Shown piece after piece: positions 14,403-17,555 of a stretch of DNA of 17,555 nucleotides (positions are counted from its first letter, which is position 1; each line of letters opens with the position of its first letter). Origin of the DNA: JBAXEO01 sp964541375 (GTDB taxonomy: Bacteria; Actinomycetota; Coriobacteriia; Anaerosomatales; JAAXUF01); assembly GCA_964541375.1 (NCBI GenBank), contig CAZIPT010000045.1, positions 1-17,555 of the forward strand, in the 5' to 3' direction. Below the pieces are notes generated by a model. It searched no databases. It worked only from the letters and a program-made list of their open reading frames with translations, and had not been told where the DNA came from. A program made the position numbers and the translations under genes.

Positions 14403-15798
14403 TCGGCGTCTCTCGGCGAGCGGGCGCGTCGCCCTTGCCATGACCCTGGTACTTGCCGTTGGCGTAGCAGTGTTGTGCTTCCTTGCCTACACGACGGTGC
14501 GAACCCGCCTGACGGCGGAGGTGGACCGAGCCCTTCTGCACGAAGCGTCCGAGTTCAGCGCGTCGATGCAGGGCTCGTCGAGTACGACCTCGCTGGCATC
14601 GGCTTCACGGCAGTACCTGAGAGACCGCACGGGTGCCTCGGCAGGTCCCGACCCGATCCTGTTGGTACTCGCCAACGGCCGCATCATCTCCAACTCCGAG
14701 CTCAAGCTCGAGGCCGCCATCGGAAACGACGCGGCGAAAGAGCCGACTCGCTCCCCCGCAGGCTTCGCCAAGGCAACACTGAACGGCACCGACTACCGCG
14801 TCCTCTCCGCTCCGATAGCCAACGCGGACGGCAGCCGCGTGGGCCTGTTCCAGGCGGCGCTTTCGGCGGACTCACCGGCGGCGGTAGCTCTCAGCGTGGC
14901 CGGCGCATTGGGGGCAGCCGGCATCATCGTGATCCTTGGCGGCGCCGCCATCTCCGTCTGGGCCGCTCGGCAGAGCCTCCGGCCGCTGCAGCGCATGGCG
15001 GCCGATGCCGCATCCATCACCCACGCCTCCCCCGGTCGCAGAATCGCCTACGATGGCCCCGCCGACGAACTGGGATCGCTGGCGGCCTCTCTCAACGCGA
15101 TGCTTGCTCGGCTCGAGCGCTCCTACCAGGACCAGCGCCGTTTCGTCGCCGACGCCAGCCACGAACTGAGAACCCCGGTGGCGATCGTGCGCGGCAACGT
15201 CGAGCTGCTGAGCCGGGGATCTCTGTGCGAGGCAGACGCGACCGAGTCGCTCAACATGATCGAGGACGAGGCCCTGCGGATGACCCGGCTGCTCGACGAG
15301 CTGCTCGCTCTCGCCCGCCTTGAGGGAGCGGCACGGCACTTCCAGCCCCTGGAGGCGCGCACGCTCCTTGACGAGATCGCTGCGGCCACCCGAGCGCTGG
15401 CGGAGCGCACGGTTACGGTCGAGGGTCCCTCGGGATTGTGGATCTCGGGCGATCCCGACCTTCTCAAGCAGGCGCTTCTCAACATCGCGCGCAACTCGAT
15501 CGCCCACACCGAGCCTGGCGGTCTTCTTCACCTGGCCGTCTCGTCGCTGGGCAACCGCGTGTTCCTGAGCGTGACCGACGACGGCCCGGGTATCCCGCCC
15601 GACGATCTCGATCGCATCTTCGACCGCTTCTTCCGTACCGGCGGCCCGAGGCCGGAAGACACCGGTGGCGCGGGTCTGGGCCTCGCGATCACCAGCCGGC
15701 TGATCGACCTGCACGACGGCCAGGTCCACGCCGAGAACGTCGAGCCTCACGGGGCCCGGTTCACCATCGAACTGCCCCGGATCGTCCCGCCGCGCTAA
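14389..15798 (+). CDS. Membrane sensor histidine kinase
   Basis: A 469-residue partner of the preceding response regulator. Layout: TM1 at about 14-34, an extracytoplasmic sensor of about 130 residues (35-163, no heme motif or known fold recognised), TM2 at about 166-191, HAMP at about 192-245, H-box FVADASHELRTP with phospho-accepting H258, N-box NIARNSIAHTE (N369), G1 TDDGPGIPPDD (396-406), F-box RIFDRFFRTGG and G2 GGAGLGLAIT (426-435). All catalytic boxes are intact. The start is GTG at 14389, inside the regulator's last codons. Its stop overlaps the convergent selB stop by 4 bp, without a terminator between them. The signal is unknown; envelope redox or electron acceptor state is a guess from context. 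Confidence 0.93.
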   Translation: MSARSRRLSASGRVALAMTLVLAVGVAVLCFLAYTTVRTRLTAEVDRALLHEASEFSASMQGSSSTTSLASASRQYLRDRTGASAGPDPILLVLANGRIISNSELKLEAAIGNDAAKEPTRSPAGFAKATLNGTDYRVLSAPIANADGSRVGLFQAALSADSPAAVALSVAGALGAAGIIVILGGAAISVWAARQSLRPLQRMAADAASITHASPGRRIAYDGPADELGSLAASLNAMLARLERSYQDQRRFVADASHELRTPVAIVRGNVELLSRGSLCEADATESLNMIEDEALRMTRLLDELLALARLEGAARHFQPLEARTLLDEIAAATRALAERTVTVEGPSGLWISGDPDLLKQALLNIARNSIAHTEPGGLLHLAVSSLGNRVFLSVTDDGPGIPPDDLDRIFDRFFRTGGPRPEDTGGAGLGLAITSRLIDLHDGQVHAENVEPHGARFTIELPRIVPPR

Positions 15799-17555
15799 GC
15801 ACCTCGCAGCACGCGCAGATCGCCCTCGCGCTTGGTGAGCCCCTGGGCGTCGAAGTACTCCAACAGCGGAATGGCGTACTTCCGGCTCACACCGAGCGCA
15901 TCTCGCAGATCGGCCGCACTCGCGCCCTCGGCGTGCTCTCGCAGGTGCTTCGTGAGCGCTTCCCGAGCTCCCGCAATCGCTCCCGCCGAGAAGTGCAGCT
16001 CGCTCGAGATGCGCACGACGCGTCCCTCGCTCGCCAGTCGGCCGAGGACCTTGCGCGCGATTCCAACGTCGGTGCCGGTCTCGGCGGCCAACTGAGAGAC
16101 GGTCTCGGGCGCGAGGCCCTGCCGCTCGAGAAGCGGTAGCAACGCGTCCGCGGCGGTCTGCTCGGCGGCCATCGCCGAGACGGCGGCCTTGGGGTGACGC
16201 ACCTGCCCGCCCTCGACGGTGACGACTCCTCGAGCAGAGGCCACCTCGAGCACCGCGTCGAAGGTCTTCGCCGAGAGGCGGCGATCGATGGTATCGCGAA
16301 GCGCGGAGGTCGCGACGCCGGTCGCCTTGGGGTTGTCGGCGTGGAACGCAAGCAGCTCGCGCTCGATCGAGGAAACCAGTGCGTCGAGCGCGTCCGGGGT
16401 GACGAATGCGGTCTCGCTCCCGACCTTGAGGTGCTCAAGCTTGGCGCGGTTGAGTTCGTCTGCGACCTGGCCGCGCGGCACACCGAGCGCGGCGGCGACC
16501 TCGAGTGAGGTCATGGGCATCGCACGCGACGAGAGCAGACCGACCGACGCGCTCGACAGATCGTGGGCGAGTAGCGCTTCGAGCAACTCACGCTCGTGAT
16601 CGCCCAGCCGGGTGCGGCGCGGCGGCATCGCGTCGAGCACTACTCCGCCCCCAACCGTGTAGACGGGCGAGTAGCTGCGGACGATGAAGCGGTCGTCGTA
16701 GCGGGGCGCGATCGGCTCTTCGAGCCTCAGCTGTGCCAGTCCCGACTCTCCGGGAGCCAGGCGCTCGGCATCCATCAGCAGCACCCGGCCGAGAACCTCG
16801 CGCGTGCCGTGGTTGACGTGGACACGAGCGCCCGAAGCGAATGGCTTGTCGTCGCCGGGTGATCCCAAGTAGGTGAAACGCGCATCGAAGCGGTCGGTGA
16901 CGGTGAGCGTGCCCGGCGTCGCGATCACGTCGCCGTGGCGAACCTCGTCGCGCTCGACACCGGCCAGGTTCATCGCGACCCTCTGACCCGCCGAGGCCTT
17001 CGCGACGGCCTCGCCGTGCACCTGGACGCCGCGTACCCGGCCGTGCATGCCGCTCGGATAGACCTCTACGGCGTCATCGCGCGAGGCGCTACCCGACCAC
17101 ATCGTACCGGTGACCACCGTGCCGGCGCCCGCGATCGTGAACACCCGGTCGACCGGGAGCCGCATAGTGAGGTTCGCCTGCCGCGCCTTGGTCTCCCCCG
17201 CCAGCGCGTCGAGCGTCGCGAGGAGCTCGGGCAGCCCCTCGCCGGTCTTCGCACTGACCGCGACGATCGGAGCGCCCGCAAGACTGGTGCCCTCAAGTAG
17301 CCGCTCGATGTCGCCGCGGACGAGTTCGAGCCAGTCGGCGTCTGCTAGATCGGACTTGGTGAGCGCGACGACCCCCTCGGAGATGCCGAGCAGGTCGATG
17401 ATCGCCAGGTGCTCGCGCGTCTGCGGCATCACGCCGTCGTCGGCGGCAACCACCAGCATGACGACGTCGATTCCGGTCGCGCCGGCCACCATCTGTCGCA
17501 CGAACTTCTCGTGGCCCGGGACATCGACAACTCCCATCGCCCGACCGCTCGGCAG
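15795..17555 (-). CDS. selB: Selenocysteine-specific elongation factor SelB (partial, N-terminus off the right edge)
   Basis: GTPase that delivers selenocysteinyl-tRNA to UGA codons marked by a SECIS hairpin. 586 residues are visible; the frame stays open to the edge (LPSGRA before MGVVDVPGHEKF), so about 50-60 residues with the P-loop are missing and ATG at 17537 is not the true start. Seen: G3 DVPGH, G4 TKSD and G5 SAKTG; beta-barrel domains II and III with GAGTVVTGT; and a C-terminal array of winged helices ending in SRKYAIPLLEYFDAQGLTKREGD, the SECIS-binding type. selA usually lies upstream, which here would be beyond the window; that is inference. It pairs functionally with selC at 10005-10101. 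It converges on the kinase gene with a 4-bp overlap. Confidence 0.95.
   Translation of the reverse strand: MPSGRAMGVVDVPGHEKFVRQMVAGATGIDVVMLVVAADDGVMPQTREHLAIIDLLGISEGVVALTKSDLADADWLELVRGDIERLLEGTSLAGAPIVAVSAKTGEGLPELLATLDALAGETKARQANLTMRLPVDRVFTIAGAGTVVTGTMWSGSASRDDAVEVYPSGMHGRVRGVQVHGEAVAKASAGQRVAMNLAGVERDEVRHGDVIATPGTLTVTDRFDARFTYLGSPGDDKPFASGARVHVNHGTREVLGRVLLMDAERLAPGESGLAQLRLEEPIAPRYDDRFIVRSYSPVYTVGGGVVLDAMPPRRTRLGDHERELLEALLAHDLSSASVGLLSSRAMPMTSLEVAAALGVPRGQVADELNRAKLEHLKVGSETAFVTPDALDALVSSIERELLAFHADNPKATGVATSALRDTIDRRLSAKTFDAVLEVASARGVVTVEGGQVRHPKAAVSAMAAEQTAADALLPLLERQGLAPETVSQLAAETGTDVGIARKVLGRLASEGRVVRISSELHFSAGAIAGAREALTKHLREHAEGASAADLRDALGVSRKYAIPLLEYFDAQGLTKREGDLRVLRGA

Noticed and set aside
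1..17555. Selenoprotein genes with in-frame TGA inside the window
   Set aside because: All recognised genes end at stops consistent with family length. No TGA with family homology continuing beyond it was seen.

Overview
The window is high-GC, gene-dense bacterial DNA. It looks like an anaerobic or facultative actinobacterium, probably of the Coriobacteriia/Anaerosomatales (OPB41-like) type. That placement is inferred from base composition, frequent GTG/TTG starts, a flavodiiron protein, selenocysteine machinery and large multiheme cytochromes; no marker in the window fixes the taxonomy.

Left part (1-3990, all minus strand): a molybdopterin guanylyltransferase (mobA) runs off the left edge and overlaps, as ATGA, the end of a LysR-type regulator whose promoter holds a perfect LysR-type dyad. 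Next come a flavodiiron protein and a long-chain polyprenyl diphosphate synthase. Middle part (4229-9913): a small DUF5684-like membrane protein with a strong terminator, a fetA-fetB ABC transporter pair (GTGA overlap), a nitroreductase and a DUF523 protein form minus-strand units. The DUF523 gene diverges from a class I DNA photolyase. A small lipoprotein gene follows on the minus strand.

Right part (10005-17555): a selenocysteine tRNA (selC, minus strand) lies at 10005-10101 with its own TTGACA-N17-GACAAT promoter. It is followed on the plus strand by two related membrane-anchored multiheme c-type cytochromes, with 12 CXXCH motifs and with 23 CXXCH plus one CX3CH. Both have a NapC/NrfH-like membrane anchor and both end in an unusual CXCH motif. 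The larger one carries about seven tandem diheme repeats. A small exported Ser/Lys/Pro-rich protein and an OmpR/PhoB-type two-component system follow. selB, truncated by the right edge, converges on the histidine kinase gene with a 4-bp overlap.

Two themes emerge. (1) Selenium and molybdenum metabolism: mobA, possibly fused to FdhD, a LysR regulator, selC and selB, as expected in an organism with a selenocysteine formate dehydrogenase or similar enzyme; no selenoprotein gene was recognised here. (2) A putative cell-envelope electron-transfer module: quinol-side cytochromes, one expanded into a heme-repeat 'wire', an exported low-complexity protein and a two-component system. A Pho-box-like 11-bp-spaced repeat upstream of the larger cytochrome is a candidate binding site for that response regulator. 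The second theme is the most novel content of the window.
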